A DNA stretch of 64,000 bases from Casuarius casuarius (Eukaryota; Chordata; Aves; Casuariiformes; Casuariidae). The notes under the pieces were generated by a model that was not told where the DNA came from, searched no databases, and saw nothing but the letters and a program-made list of their open reading frames with translations. The translations under genes were made by a program, and so were the position numbers. The stretch covers positions 1,349,446 to 1,413,445 of the forward strand of contig PTFA01000229.1 of the NCBI GenBank assembly GCA_003342895.1, given 5' to 3'. Shown piece after piece: positions 11,401 to 23,700 of this stretch (position 1 is its first letter; each line of letters starts with the position of its first letter).

Positions 11401-14400
11401 AAATATCAGTAACACTAAAACTCCTAAACTGTTTGTCACACAGGCTTGTTTGGCATGGAAAGATTGAGCTTGTTTGAAATTCTTCTTGGAAAATGGCCAG
11501 TACAGGTGGATACAGTAGTATCTAGATACAGATGTAACTGGCCCACTTCATGGCCCACATACCCACTTCATCTAAACTCTGTATGTGATAGTTCCCTTCT
11601 GCAAGACGACTCATGCTCTGCACCTCTGAGCTGCTGTCAGTGGGGCACCACATTTTGCTACTGCTTCTTTCCAACCTCTGTTTGTTGTGGAATATCTGTC
11701 TAAAACTATACTGCTTCGGAAATGCAGGTCCCACACTAACCAACTCCAGTTCAGCGTTGAGATTCCTTCCTCATATCCCAGTGTGGATATCCGCTAGGGA
11801 TACTACACAGTGTATCCTGTCTGGGCTGAGTGAATTAAATCACTCCCTGAATCCATTAGACTGTAAGTTTAAGTTTCCTGTCTTTTAGTGACTTATTTCA
11901 CTATGCTTTGGCTAAATGATTCGTCGTGAAGGAAATATTTTGTTATACGGGCTTGTTCATTTCCTTTCCTTTTACTATTGGGCATGTTACATCACACGCA
12001 TACAGGTGTTGAGGAAAAAATGAAGCTAATATCTTTTACATAAACTTATGAATATTTTTTCCGCAGACCACATTTTATAGTTACTGTTAATATCCCTTCA
12101 GATTTCATGTAGTTAAAAGAAGAAAAAGAAATCATGTGATCCTAGGAATCTAAAAGAAAGCAAACTGCAGAAAGGAACTAGTGTAACAGACATCTTTGAC
12201 AGATTAAAAGGGTTATATTGATTGGAATTTTTAGCTCTGTCATTTTTGGAGGGGAAGAGGACCCACTGTCTTTTAAGCTGTTTGGAAGTTATGTCTGAAG
12301 AACATAGAGTAAGAAAACACAAGTCCGCCCTGCCCGTGGTCTGAACAGATACAGTACAACTTTGATCCAAAAGTAGGACAAGTAATGTGTTGGCTGTTTT
12401 GGATGACTGTCAGGAAGTGATAATTGTCTTTGTTAACAGCTCTAGTCATTAAGAATTTTGCTCCAAGATGGATAACCTAATCAGGTCCTTTTTGAAAGTG
12501 CTTTACATGTAGAAAAAACGTGAAATACCTCTGTGTACCTAAGTGCATATGTGTGTCTGTGTATAAATTCTGTGTTAGTGTCATGTGAGTGATTTGAATA
12601 TATGATGACGGTATTGCAGCTGTGGTTATGGAAGACCATAAGCAAGGTGTGTGGTGGCAGGGGTGGAAGTATCTTGTCAGAACAGCCAGTATAAGAGGGA
12701 GAAGGGAGGGAGGGGGAGGCATCAGCAAGTTCTTAGGCCAGCCATCCCTTCCAGACTGAAGATCTTGTGCCTGAAAACTAATCTGTTTTGTACAACTCTG
12801 CTACCAAATTTTGTATTACTTGAAAGATGCTCACTGCCACTACAGTTTCATTATTCCTCTTGCCATGGCTAGCTGCTCCCTGTTAAACATTTAGGATGCT
12901 TACTGGGAGTCTGCACTGTTGTGACTACACAAACTAAAGGCTGCAGGATATAACAGCTAGCCTGTAACCAGAATTACTATTTTTTTTTCCTGTCCCATCA
13001 AAAGTCCTTTCCACTGTGACATAAGTTTGTACCGAAAGCTGATGCATACTTGCATATGCCTTCCCTATAATGGTTCTGTGCTCTACTTTTAACTCAAAAC
13101 AGCTGCAAAAACTGTTTTGAAATACCTATATTAGACATGAATCACTCTTATTTTTGAAATGCACCTGTTACTGTGCACAACAAATGGAGCTGTCAAACAT
13201 GATAAGCTTATATTGTGTTTAGTCACTTTAATTGGATCATCTTCCCCAACAGTTACACTGTTTTCAGCTACACAACTGAGCAGAAACTAATGTGATTGTC
13301 TCTGGAATGAAGTTGATAAGAGGCAAGAAATGCCATAGTAACATTTTTATGTTATCAAGCAAATGAAGTCAACCTTGTTAAAGATGACACTGGGTGGACC
13401 ACTTCTTAGTGTTTGCTTTAGGAAAAGCACACTCTTTGTAAGAGAGACTTGTGACTAAATGGCAGCTTGGAGGAGGAGGACCCAAGTCAGCAAGAATGCA
13501 AAGAATTACTCATAATAAGGCTGTTCTGCGCAAATTCTGAAGCTGTGGGTGTATTTAGAGTAAGAAATGGTTTCCTGTGAACTGAATCTGAAATACATGA
13601 GTTGTCCACTTTAGATAAAAGTGACTGCTTCATTAGTGGCTTGCTGGTGCTCTCTCTGTTAAGCATATCCTTAATCAGCCTTTCGGGAAATTGCTGTTCC
13701 CAAACTTGCACGTATTCAAGTTGATGTCTGTAGTTGCAATTGAGAAATGAGGTAATTTGCTGCTGTCACAATAGCAGCCTAGATGCTGAGCAAATGGTAT
13801 ATAGTGATTTATGAGTAGGAGTGGAGGAGGAGGCTTGAGCAGAACAGTTGGGAAATGGTCAATGCATTTGCAAAACCTCACATCTGAAACAATAATAGAT
13901 TGACATATTTATTAAAACCATGAATGGTAATGCCAGTTCACACAGTACCAAATCAGCTAAGTTAAATCCTCTGATACTGGAATGAGGATAATTCAGAAGT
14001 TATTTCTGGGTCTAGGGGAGGAGATTGGGAATACACATAAGAGGTAGATAAACAGTCTGGTACTAGCAAAGCATGAAATATCTTCTCTAGTATCTAACAA
14101 ACATCTTTTTAACATCTGTGTCAAGTCTGTATAATTTAGGATATTGAGAAGAATTTGGCATTAAAGTATGGAAAGAATCATTTCCAAATAGTACTCTTGA
14201 CAAAACAAGATAGAGCACTTGCTTCCTCAGAATACAGATTTCATTCCAGTCCATTGTGAATGAACAATACAGATGCTATATTTCTGTGTAATACTTATGG
14301 ATGTGGAGAAGAGCATAAAATGTCTATTGTGTGGCATAACAGACCTTACTTACTTTCTCCCTTATTTCTCAGTTGAGTGAAAAATTTAACTTTCAGATTA

Positions 14401-16029
14401 TTAATTCAAAAAAAAAGAGACATGACAGTATATCCAAAATTTAAAACCGTAGTCCTCTATGGAAGAAGAGCATTTGACATGTCTGTATGTTAGACACTGT
14501 GGCACACAGATTTTTATAGAGAAATACATTCAAATTATATGTAAGTGAAAATATTTTCTAAATATATGTGCTAAGTCAGTTTAATTAGCATGACATATCC
14601 ATATAGTATTCTTGATTATTACAGTTAAAGGACATCAGAACATGTGACAATGTCACAAGTAACATGCTACACATGGTATCTTCATGAGTTGTTCACTTGA
14701 AATAAATGGGACCTTTTCCCAGTGGTTTTAAACATGCATGTGCAATACTGCCACTATGCCAAAGCTATTCATCTAGGCCTAGTTTCTCTTCTGAAATGAA
14801 CAGACTAGAAGAGTGTCTAGTGTCACATCATACAGTTCTGAGGTGCTATCAGAAAGGGCTGCAGACTTGATTAAGTCACAAACTAGCATTATCTCATCAG
14901 GATTCAGTTCAGACACGCTTGCATGACTAGATGGCTTCCGAAGAAGAGCTTTGTTTCACAAGCTCGCATTATGGATGGGAGTAGCTTCTTGCTGGCTGCA
15001 GCTCAGCATGTGGGCAAACCTTGAATCATCTTCAGTTTCTCTGATTACCTTTTCAGTATTTTCATTTGTTTCATGTGGTAAATTTGGAGGTTCCACAAAA
15101 TTTCTTTGCCAGCAATCACCCTGTTTCAGGTGAAAATCAACAAATAAAACACTTAGACTTCACCTTTATGTATCATCTCACTGTGGAAATTTGAGTAAAA
15201 TAGTACCTTGTTAATTGTGTCTATTAACTAAAACACAGACTGTTTATTTAGAAATTCCTGTGAAGTGCATCTCTCTAATAGTCCACTGTGCCTTACCATA
15301 AAAACTTCTGTGTGTGCATCAGCCAGCACAGTTAAGTTGCAGCGTAGGGCTTTGTGCTTACTGTGCATTTTTTTATTCAGTTATGTCTTTCAAATTGTCA
15401 GTCTTTGTGTTAATCTATAATAAGTTTTCAACTGTGAAATCATAACCTCCATCTAACCTGAGTATAAATAATTTGAAATTTATGGTTTCAGTAAGTTGAT
15501 ATATATAATTTTAACTCTCAGATATATGTACACTGCAACTTGCAACATAAACCTGAGTGTAGTATGAATAATTGTTAAAGTGCTACAAGTCTTTTTCTAA
15601 ATCATGTATATCTGAAAACTTTATATTACTCAAGTAGCCATAATAAGGAGAATTTGGAGTGAATGCTGCCTGCACCTGCTAAATAGCTGACTGTAATTGT
15701 AAACAAAGTGGGTCTGTATCTTGTTTCTCTCAGTAGTAAAAGGCTACTCCAAAGAGTGGTAATAGCAGCTGAGTTTTTAGCCAATAGCATGGTACTAATC
15801 TGTGCGCAAGTCCTGTAGCTGACTAGTATAAAATAAATACAATATTAATGAAACATGTAGTCCGATCAGGTTCCCACTTGAACTTTACTGAAAGTATAAT
15901 ATAAGAAAATCTTTTTTTAATTATTTGAATATATTTGTCCTAGACGTGGAAAGTACTTTTTTTTTTAAACCCCTCCATTGCATCCAGCCTGCTATTTAAA
16001 GTTTGATTTAGAAGAATGGGTAACATTTT

Positions 16030-16049
16030 TAATAACTTCTTCCTTGTAG
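16030..16049 (+). promoter_or_regulatory. LURAP1L: 3' splice site of LURAP1L terminal exon
   Basis: A T/C-rich tract (cttcttccttgtag) ends in AG at 16048-16049. Cutting here makes the exon begin GTT AAT CTC CGA GCC, which reads VNLRA. This is the expected start of the second coding exon of the family, in phase 0. Confidence 0.9.
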
Positions 16050-16424
16050 GTTAATCTCCGAGCCACTGATGTCAAGCTTATGCGCCAGCTACTCATCATC
16101 AATGAAAGTATTGAGTCGATCAAGTGGATGATTGAAGAGAAGGCTATTGCCAGCAGAGGTAGCAGTCTGAGTGGCAGCCTGTGCAGCTTGCTGGAAAGTC
16201 AGGAGACATCTCTCCAGGGCAGCTGCAACAGTTTACAAGACGGTAGTGATGGACTAGATGGAATATCAGTGGGGAGCTATTTGGACACCTTAGTGGATGA
16301 TGTACCTGGTCACCAAACCCCCTCAGATATGGACCAATTCAGTGATTCTTCTATTCTAGAGGACTCGCAGCCCCTGCATAAGCATCCTAAAATTGATTCT
16401 GATGAGTACTACTGTTTTGGTTAA
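16050..16424 (+). CDS. LURAP1L: LURAP1L (leucine-rich adaptor protein 1-like), terminal coding exon
   Basis: This exon encodes the C-terminal 124 residues, from VNLRATDVKLM to the terminal YYCFG and a TAA at 16422. The first ATG in frame (16080) is internal; the protein starts in an exon outside the window. Visible features are a short heptad pattern (L3, L10, I17, I24 with L14, I21, I28 of the exon peptide), consistent with the end of a coiled coil. A serine-rich stretch (RGSSLSGSLCSLLES) follows, then DGSDGLDGISVGSYLDTL, then an acidic/serine C-terminus. The motifs match the vertebrate LURAP1L family closely, and about 124 residues is the usual contribution of this exon. The paralogue LURAP1 is known to bridge MRCK kinase and MYO18A in lamellar actomyosin and to activate NF-kappaB. 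A similar adaptor role for LURAP1L is an inference. I see no frameshift or premature stop, so the exon looks functional. Confidence 0.95.
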   Translation, partial: VNLRATDVKLMRQLLIINESIESIKWMIEEKAIASRGSSLSGSLCSLLESQETSLQGSCNSLQDGSDGLDGISVGSYLDTLVDDVPGHQTPSDMDQFSDSSILEDSQPLHKHPKIDSDEYYCFG

Positions 16425-16780
16425 TAAGAACAAGTCCCAGGGGGCACATGTGCACTTGTATTTATCTTTTTTCTTTGCTGCTATTTTATTTCATGTGCAA
16501 AAAGACCAAACTTCTCTTGGAACGAAAACATACTTTGATTCCACTTTTCTATTGCTCTTAACACATTTTCTCCTAGGTGAGTTGGCATCTCTTTTCCTCC
16601 TCCACTTTTCTTTTTCTTAATTTATTTTTGCAATTTTTCTTGTTTTAATTTTTTTATAATGCTATATTTACGAGTTTTTAAAAGTGGTGAAGGAAAAGCT
16701 TTAGCTTTAAAATGAGACATCAGGGAATGAGAGCATTGATTTTTGTACTGGTTGGCAATAAAATGTCTTCTGATAACCGT
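16425..16780 (+). other. LURAP1L: LURAP1L 3' untranslated region, proximal form
   Basis: This T-rich sequence runs from the stop codon to the first good polyadenylation signal, with cleavage expected about 15-25 bases beyond it. A short frame at 16393-16620 overlaps the end of the coding exon in another frame and is only a shadow. Long T stretches are visible around 16600-16660. Confidence 0.75.
16757..16762 (+). terminator. LURAP1L: Proximal polyadenylation signal AATAAA
   Basis: A canonical AATAAA lies 333 bases after the stop codon. A G/T-rich stretch (tatgttgtggt) follows at about 16780, as expected for a downstream element of a used site. Confidence 0.75.
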
Positions 16781-17870
16781 ATGTTGTGGTAAACTTTCTT
16801 GACTACCAGGTTTTGCCTTTCCAAAGACACTGTTCTTATTCAGCCTTAGGTCTGAATCTTGACCTACAAAATAATACTGCCTTTTGTAAACAATGATATT
16901 TTATCCAGTTAAGCTGTTTTCACTTGGAGTAAAAACTTTTCCAAACTTCTCTGTGTGGAGTTTCTTTCTTCATGGATGTTCTTATCATACTTGTCCATTT
17001 ATGACCTTAAATTCTTGGCTTCACCAATGGTCTGGAGAGGTGGGTTTCAAGTACTAGAAACTCTACATGAGAGTATGTTTCATTTCTATGTTGACTGCCT
17101 TTCATCTTCATTGAACTTACTGCTTTTATAGGCACAGTGTATATCTGGAAAAAAATGAAGGAGGCATTCCATATTCAGAATATCCAGTTTTAATACTTTG
17201 AATTCTGGGCCGAAAATCCTTGGCAGAGTTATTTTTAAAAATATAATTTAAGCTCTTGACAATCTTTTTATCTTGAAACTTTGAGGGACTTAACTGGGCA
17301 TGATGAAACGTTTTGCAGTAAGTGTCTTGCTAGAGAGCATGTCCTGTTTTATTTGTTACACATACATAAACTCTGTTCCTTCACAAGTTTACTGTGTGTT
17401 TTTTTTTTTTTAATCAAACACAATTACTAAGAGAAAATGTTGTCCTGCTGTCTTTTTTGTTTGCTGTTTTACAAGTAGGACCTTGTTTTAACCTTCTAAT
17501 GATGCAGTTGAGAGCTACTGCTAAATATTTGTGTAAAAAGCATCTGAAGAATCATAAGAAGAATCTAGAAGAAAAATAGAAACAAATGTTCTCTGGAAAA
17601 TCTCTGGCTCTTGAGACTCCTCTGGCCCGTGCTTTCGTACAGAATATTAGGAGGCAGATCTTTGTTTGAGTTGCTTCAGAATCCTAATGAAACAAGATTT
17701 TATCCTCATACATCTCAGAAAAACAAGAGTGAAAGAAGCAGTATTGGACTCTCATGAAGAAATTAATGAATGTGAGTTTCTAGCTTACAGGTGGTAGAGA
17801 TGTTGATCTTAATCGTTTCAGATCTTGCATGTATTTTTATTCCCAATAAAGCCAAGAAAAACCCTCACAG
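16781..17870 (+). other. LURAP1L: Possible extended LURAP1L 3' UTR
   Basis: If the proximal site is skipped, the transcript could continue to the AATAAA at 17845. No coding potential is evident; the 61-codon frame at 17394-17579 has no recognisable content. Whether this segment is transcribed cannot be told from the sequence. Confidence 0.35.
17845..17850 (+). terminator. LURAP1L: Possible distal polyadenylation signal AATAAA
   Basis: A canonical hexamer lies 1421 bases after the stop codon. AATAAA is frequent in AT-rich DNA, so this is a weaker candidate than the one at 16757. Confidence 0.35.
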
Positions 17871-18564
17871 AAGAAATTAAAGTTTGCCTTTTAAAATACA
17901 GGCTTCCTATTTGAAGTAGCTTTTACACGATCTGAAGGAATAAAGTCAGTACATGCAGCAGTCAAAGTCTGGCTGATTTTGAGATACAGTAATAGTTGAG
18001 CAAGGTTTCCATGGGCCTGTCTTGTATAGTCTCAATCAAGAAAATGTGGAAAAGAGGTAAGAAGTCGAGAAAGTGAAACTGACGATTTGTGCCTTGGAAA
18101 TTGTGCCATTATTCTCACTATGTGCTTGTCCATCAGTTAAAATTCAGCAAGACAAATTAAAAAATAAGGCACATATCTTTTACTTAAGACATTGCCACCT
18201 TATTAAAATAGAAATAGTAAGGGGAATGCTTTTCTACTCATATAGGTGTTTGTGCTTTTTCCCCTCTTAACCCCACTGCTGGGCCTGCCAGTGATACTTA
18301 AACTTACCTTCTTGTGTTCTGATACATATGCTTATTTACAGACTGTTTTATCTTGTTACATCAGTATAAAAGAACATGCCTGTGGAAAAAAATGGGGTGT
18401 TATCTCTCACAATATCCTTCCAAAAATCCTTACCTTGTGTGGTATTAAAATTGTACTGAGGGTGTCTGTTCCATACAGCTAGGTTCCAAAAATAGGAAGC
18501 TGGACTTCTTATTGGTACACTTTCTGTTTCTGTCTATGTACCTATCTGATGGCTATGTTCTGGG

Positions 18565-18598
18565 GTTTTGTTTGTTTGTTTTGTTTTGTATTGTTTTT
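18565..18598. repeat. T/G simple repeat (TTTG / TTTTG)n
   Basis: Imperfect TTTG and TTTTG units in a row. No other element is visible beside it. Confidence 0.8.
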
Positions 18599-20239
18599 CC
18601 CTTACCAAAGCTAGTTGAACTGAAACCAGCATTGGGCTTACAGGATAAGCCCTCTTCTAAAATCTTCTCTAGCCTATCAAAGCTGTAGCAAATTTGTTGT
18701 TAATAGCATGTCTTTGGGGGAAAAAAGCAAAACCAAAAAAACACAAAACACACAGCTTTTTCCTTAGGTGCAGTGCACTCGGATATGAAAATAATTATGT
18801 AGTTATGAAGATCAAAAAGACTGCCAACTGGGGCTCCCTGATGCTCACTTGGATATCTAAAAATGGTATATAAAAACATAGCGCCATATCTGGGTAACAA
18901 AATGGTGCTGGGATTTTTAGGTTGAAATGCAAGAAAGTATTTTCCAGTAGGGAAATGTCCAATCTGTTGAATAGCTTCCAGTAGAAAGTAATGTCAATAC
19001 CTAGGAGCTGAAGCAGGTGAAGTGCACTAAAGATACTTGTGCACCGATGAGAAATTAAAGAGAGATCAAACATCTCCTATTTATAGGATTCCTTGATCTG
19101 CTTTCATGATGACAGCAAGCCTGTTGCAGCACGGTTACTGGAATTGTTATGATTCTGCAGCTTCATAAATGTACCCTATTTTCCTGACAAACTTTGTCAA
19201 GAAAGAAACCTTCAACTTTTTTCTTTCTCATTGATCAGCTGAATTATGCGGAGAAGAATCATCTATGAATTCAGGTTAGGTTTTATTATTTTTTAAATAC
19301 TTGAATCTAGGGAACAGAACTAGTCCAAGTTGTGCCTATTTTGAAAAAGATTTTCTACCTTTATTGTCTGGCATGGAAGTTAAGCATCAGGATGTATATT
19401 CCCTCCAAACCATAACGAATGTGCAGTATATAGCCTTTCCTTCTCTGATTGAGTTTTGGGGCAGTAGGCCAAGGTGCACATAATTTCTTTTTCTACTATG
19501 AAGGAAATTCGAAAATATTATTAACATACCTTCTCAAATGTCTCCTAGAGTTATGCCGACATGATTTCAAGGAAAACATAGAACTGTAACTATCACCCAC
19601 CCACTCATAGCTGTAATACTGGATAAGGAGTAGTAACAACAGTGATAGATTTATCATATTATGATTAAAAAGTTCATTTAAATGGGAGTCAAAGCTGGCA
19701 GAAAAAAAGGCTTACTGCTGGAAGTGGTGAAATAAGTTTTAAGTGATTAGAAGCTTTCATTCCTGTTACCCCTCTTGACTGCAAGTGAAGAAAGAGTAGA
19801 AATGACAGAAGAGAGATGCCAGGAGCCTCTGTTAGAGGGGGCTCCTTATGTCCAGGAAAAAGAATACCTTGATTTCCATTTTTTGAAGCATGAAAACCTC
19901 AAAGATTTAGGTTTGATTTAGGTTTCTCGATTACATTAACAGAGTTCATAGGCAGAAGATTATCACTGAATCCAGTAACTTACAGTTGAGCTGTAACTTC
20001 ACTATTTAGAGACTGGAAAACATATAACGCTACTTAAAAAGCTATTTCAAGGAGTAATTAATTTTGCTGTTAAACAACTCATACAGCTTTTTCTTGACTT
20101 GGTTGGCTTTTGGCTACTTTGGCTGCTAAGTCTTTGATAAAGAACAATCTGAATGCCATCTGCCATTTCATAAAGCTGAGTTCTTTTCATCTTGAATTTC
20201 ATTGCATTTTTTTTCTGATTTACAGGACTTAAAAACAAT

Positions 20240-20310
20240 TTCTAGTAGTATAATGTGAAGTATCTCAAAGCACCTTACAAAGCTATGCCTCCCGCACATG
20301 GAGAAAAAGA
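20240..20310. repeat. Possible MIR-like SINE core fragment
   Basis: A stretch beginning at about 20245 reads tatctcaaagcaccttac, close to the atctcaaagc(a/g)ctttacaaa segment common in MIR/L2-end related repeats of amniotes. The sequence after it diverges quickly, so only this short core supports the call. Confidence 0.35.
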
Positions 20311-20657
20311 ACAAATCAAACCAAAAGCAGGTGGAAAATTACAGAGTTCATTTTTGTATTATTATTCCTTTTCTATCCTCTTGATTCTTCTATCATTTTG
20401 ACTGCTTCCTGACATGATGTTTCCATCTTGAGACAATTTGTGAAATCACAGAAACAGAGCAACACCCAGTCCATTCTTATTTCCGTGCTACTGAAGCTCT
20501 TTCTTTGAAAGACATCTCACTCTGTAAGGTGTGTAATTCAGAGACAATAGGGGATGATCCAAAAAGACAGATTCAGTTTGCTTTCTGTTTAAAATAACTG
20601 TATTCTGATAGCGATAGAAACCATCCAACAAATGGATGCTATTCAGTTCACAAACTG

Positions 20658-20701
20658 TCCAAGAAGAGAGCAAAATTCTCCAAGAAGAGAGCAAAATTCT
20701 C
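20658..20701. repeat. Perfect 21-base tandem duplication
   Basis: Two identical adjacent copies (20659-20679 and 20680-20700) of a unit starting ccaagaagagagc. There are no mismatches, so the duplication is recent or was recently homogenised. Confidence 0.95.
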
Positions 20702-23700
20702 TTAACTTTCACATCTGAAAACTTCGGCGTTTTAAAGATTCTGTGAAAACAATCTAGCTGTGAAGTTTTATTGCACTTACAGCAATTAAAATTCTTTGGA
20801 ATCTCTCTGCCAATTGTCAGGTCTAGTTTTGATCTAAGGCTGCATGACTGTGTCTCTACAAATGCCATGAGAGGCTGCAGAACTGATCAGAAGTGTTTGG
20901 ATCCACCAGTAAGCCAGAAATCGTGAACTTGGGAACTGAAGGCAGAACAGGATCTCTGCCTTTGGAAGGCAAACTACCATTACCTACAGACTGGAAGAGA
21001 ACAGGATAACAAAAAAAGGCAAAATGAAAAAAGGAATCTGCTGTATCTCTTTAAAGTGAGCCCTCTGACTTCTGGGGGAGTGATAAAATGTATCCTTTTA
21101 AAAGTGGATGTACTGACGCTATGTTTGAAAGTCTGAAGTTTCAAAATCTTTCTCAGCATTTCACTCTGAAAAAAGAGAACTGGTTAGTGGAGGTAGGTGA
21201 AGTGCAATCTCAAATAATGTCTGGTTACACCATGTAGTTGCATCTCATATATCCCTGTATAATCTACTAAGATAGTATGTTGGTTTTGTTTAGTAATTTT
21301 AGACAGTTACTAAACTATCTAAAAAGCTTGTGTGAGTATTTTTAATGTTGCCGACGCTTTTTCTGAACCAAGCCTAAAAGATGTGTCTTTGATATAAAGA
21401 ATTAACGTATACCCAGTAAACATGAGATCAGTAAAAAACATCCATCACCTTCCAGTAGAAAGAGACTTTGTTTTACTTCCATTTGCTCTGTTACAGCAAG
21501 TTTGTCTTTCTCAGAATAGCTATGAATTTACTATAGAAACAGAATATAAGAGCATCCTGCCCTAAAACGAAAAGATACTTTTCTCTTACATAAATTAAAG
21601 AGAGATTAATGCCATCTGTACTTGACCTTTCCATCAGGCATAGATTAAATTTGCTTTGTAAATACGTTTAGAATCAGAACAAACCAAGAACAGGTTTTTT
21701 TCATAGATTTTTTCTATGCTAAGGAATACAGTTTATAAGATTAAAAATCTCTGTGAAGTCTGTTTAAAAGCATTCCTTCCCAACAAACATATCTAGTCTT
21801 AAGGGCTGGCATTTCCCTATAGTTTTGCTTGATTTTGTTGGCTCTACTCTGAAAGAAACATATCCAAAAGAAATGTCTTTTAATTACAGTCATGGTAGCA
21901 CATGGTATGAATGACGGAGAAGAAACACTGGTCTCACACAACTTATCTTGAAGACCTAGTTATCCAAAATTGGTTCAGAAGCTATGTTATATTCTTGAGC
22001 AATTCTTTTACTTCTTTTTTGTGTGACATTCATGTGGATAGAAAACACAGGATGAGCTCAGAAATTTGAAGTTCTACATTAACTTGGGGACAGTAGAGCA
22101 CACAGATCCTCCTTGCATGCTTCTAAGCATTGCTGGGTCCATTGCCTGGTTATTGCTGACCACTGGTGTCATACCAAAACCCTTGTATATGATCCCTTAA
22201 CTGATCATATTTAGGAAACCTGTGAGATCACTGAAATCTTTTTAAATTAAAAGGGATATTGCTATAATTTTGTGCAGAAAAATGTTACCGTTAGAACAGT
22301 AAAATTTGGCCTATGGATTATGAAAGAACACAATAAAATTCATTTTTTGTATTAGGGATATGTTTTAAGAGAATGTCTTTTTAATGTCTATTACACCATA
22401 TAAAGCACATACAGCTATTCAGATAGCACTATGTGAGGTCTTTTCACAACCATTCAGAGTTATTGTTGCAAGAACAAGGAGGTGTAGTCTTTTATTTAGA
22501 AGAATGCACTGAAAAGCAGGATTAAAAAATAGATTCTAAGTTTTAGAAATTTAATTGTAAACTAGCAGTATTTTTTGTTGGTAAATATATATGTTCATTT
22601 TAATAAAGACTATCATTGCTAGTTTCATTTTACAGAAAAAAAAATCATTTTTTGACCCTCAAATCCTTTTTTATTTGCATTCAAAGTCAAATTCCAAGAA
22701 CCAATACTACAAAAAGGGAATGGCATGCTGCATGTATTTGTGGACAATGATTTGGACAATAAATTCAGGTTCAAGTTTTACTGACAGAAATCTTACCAGG
22801 TAAGTAACTTTACTGCCATCACCTTACTGGGTAAAAGTCTTAACAAGAGCATATGACTGACAAATCAGAATTAAGCAATACAGCTTAAAGTAGTAAAGTG
22901 ATACTAGCAATAGAGTGATTGTCCTGCCTCTGTAGAAGAAAAAAAAATATCTAGGAAAGGAGACAATAACAGAGTAAAGAGAGTAAAACAGTCCTGCGGG
23001 CCTCCATTTGATAGAGGATCCCGTATGTAAGGACAGATCTGACCCTGTGACCAAGTTTGCAAGAGACAACCTAAATGTTTTACCCATATAAAACAACTCT
23101 GAATCCCTCTTGAACATTTTCCATTGCAAACCATTTTGTGAACTCCCCTTACAACTGTTTATTAAACAAATGAAATAAAAATGATGAGCCAGCTTTTGGT
23201 AGAGTGTCTGACTGCCTTGCTTGTTGGTCTCAGTCCTAAGTCATACTGATTTCCAGGGGACTGCTCAAATGTTCAAAGTGCTACAGCTGTCTCAAAGAGA
23301 TACAGAAATATATAAAACTATATAACAGAAATATCTGGTATTTATTTTTCATCCATTTTTGACAGCTGTATCTCGCTCATAGATGGTCCTCTAAATGGTA
23401 GTAATACTATTTTTCTTTCCTAAAAAAACAGGTTTTTTTCCTGTACAAATACCAGCCTTCTCCCAGTATTTATATATTATTCAATAAAATCCTGTAGGCA
23501 AAGTTATCAAATTCCCTGTTGATATCACAAATAATCAAATTAGAGAGTTCCATTCACCTTTTGTGCATCTTTGATTTGAGCATTTTGATTGCTCAGAAGA
23601 CCATCCCTTTCTCTTAGGAAGCAAGTGCACCCTGTTTCCTGACAACTTGCAACCACACAGTTCGCACAGCAGAGCCTAAGAATATTTTGATGATAGGGGA

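Larger units (their letters stand above)
1..16049 (+). other. LURAP1L: Last intron of LURAP1L, 3' portion
   Basis: The stretch ends in a pyrimidine-rich tract and AG directly before the LURAP1L terminal exon, so at least its 3' part is intron. Known LURAP1L genes have two coding exons. The first carries the N-terminal and glycine/serine-rich part and is normally GC-rich. No such GC-rich segment or matching peptide is visible here, so exon 1 and the promoter are inferred to lie beyond the left edge. The sequence is AT-rich and CpG-poor apart from small islands near 2.9 and 4.1 kb. It carries a 33-base tandem duplication near 3.9 kb and a G26 run at 8.4 kb. The longest open frame (9667-10110, 147 codons) matches nothing I know. 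Assigning the whole block to one intron is an inference. Confidence 0.72.

Noticed and set aside
11820..11885. Weak resemblance to an L2-type LINE tail (ccattagactgtaag)
   Set aside because: Only about 15 bases resemble the L2 end; too short to call.
20488..20868. 126-codon minus-strand frame with repeated SSWRILL peptide
   Set aside because: The peptide repeat only reflects the 21-base DNA duplication. The rest matches nothing.
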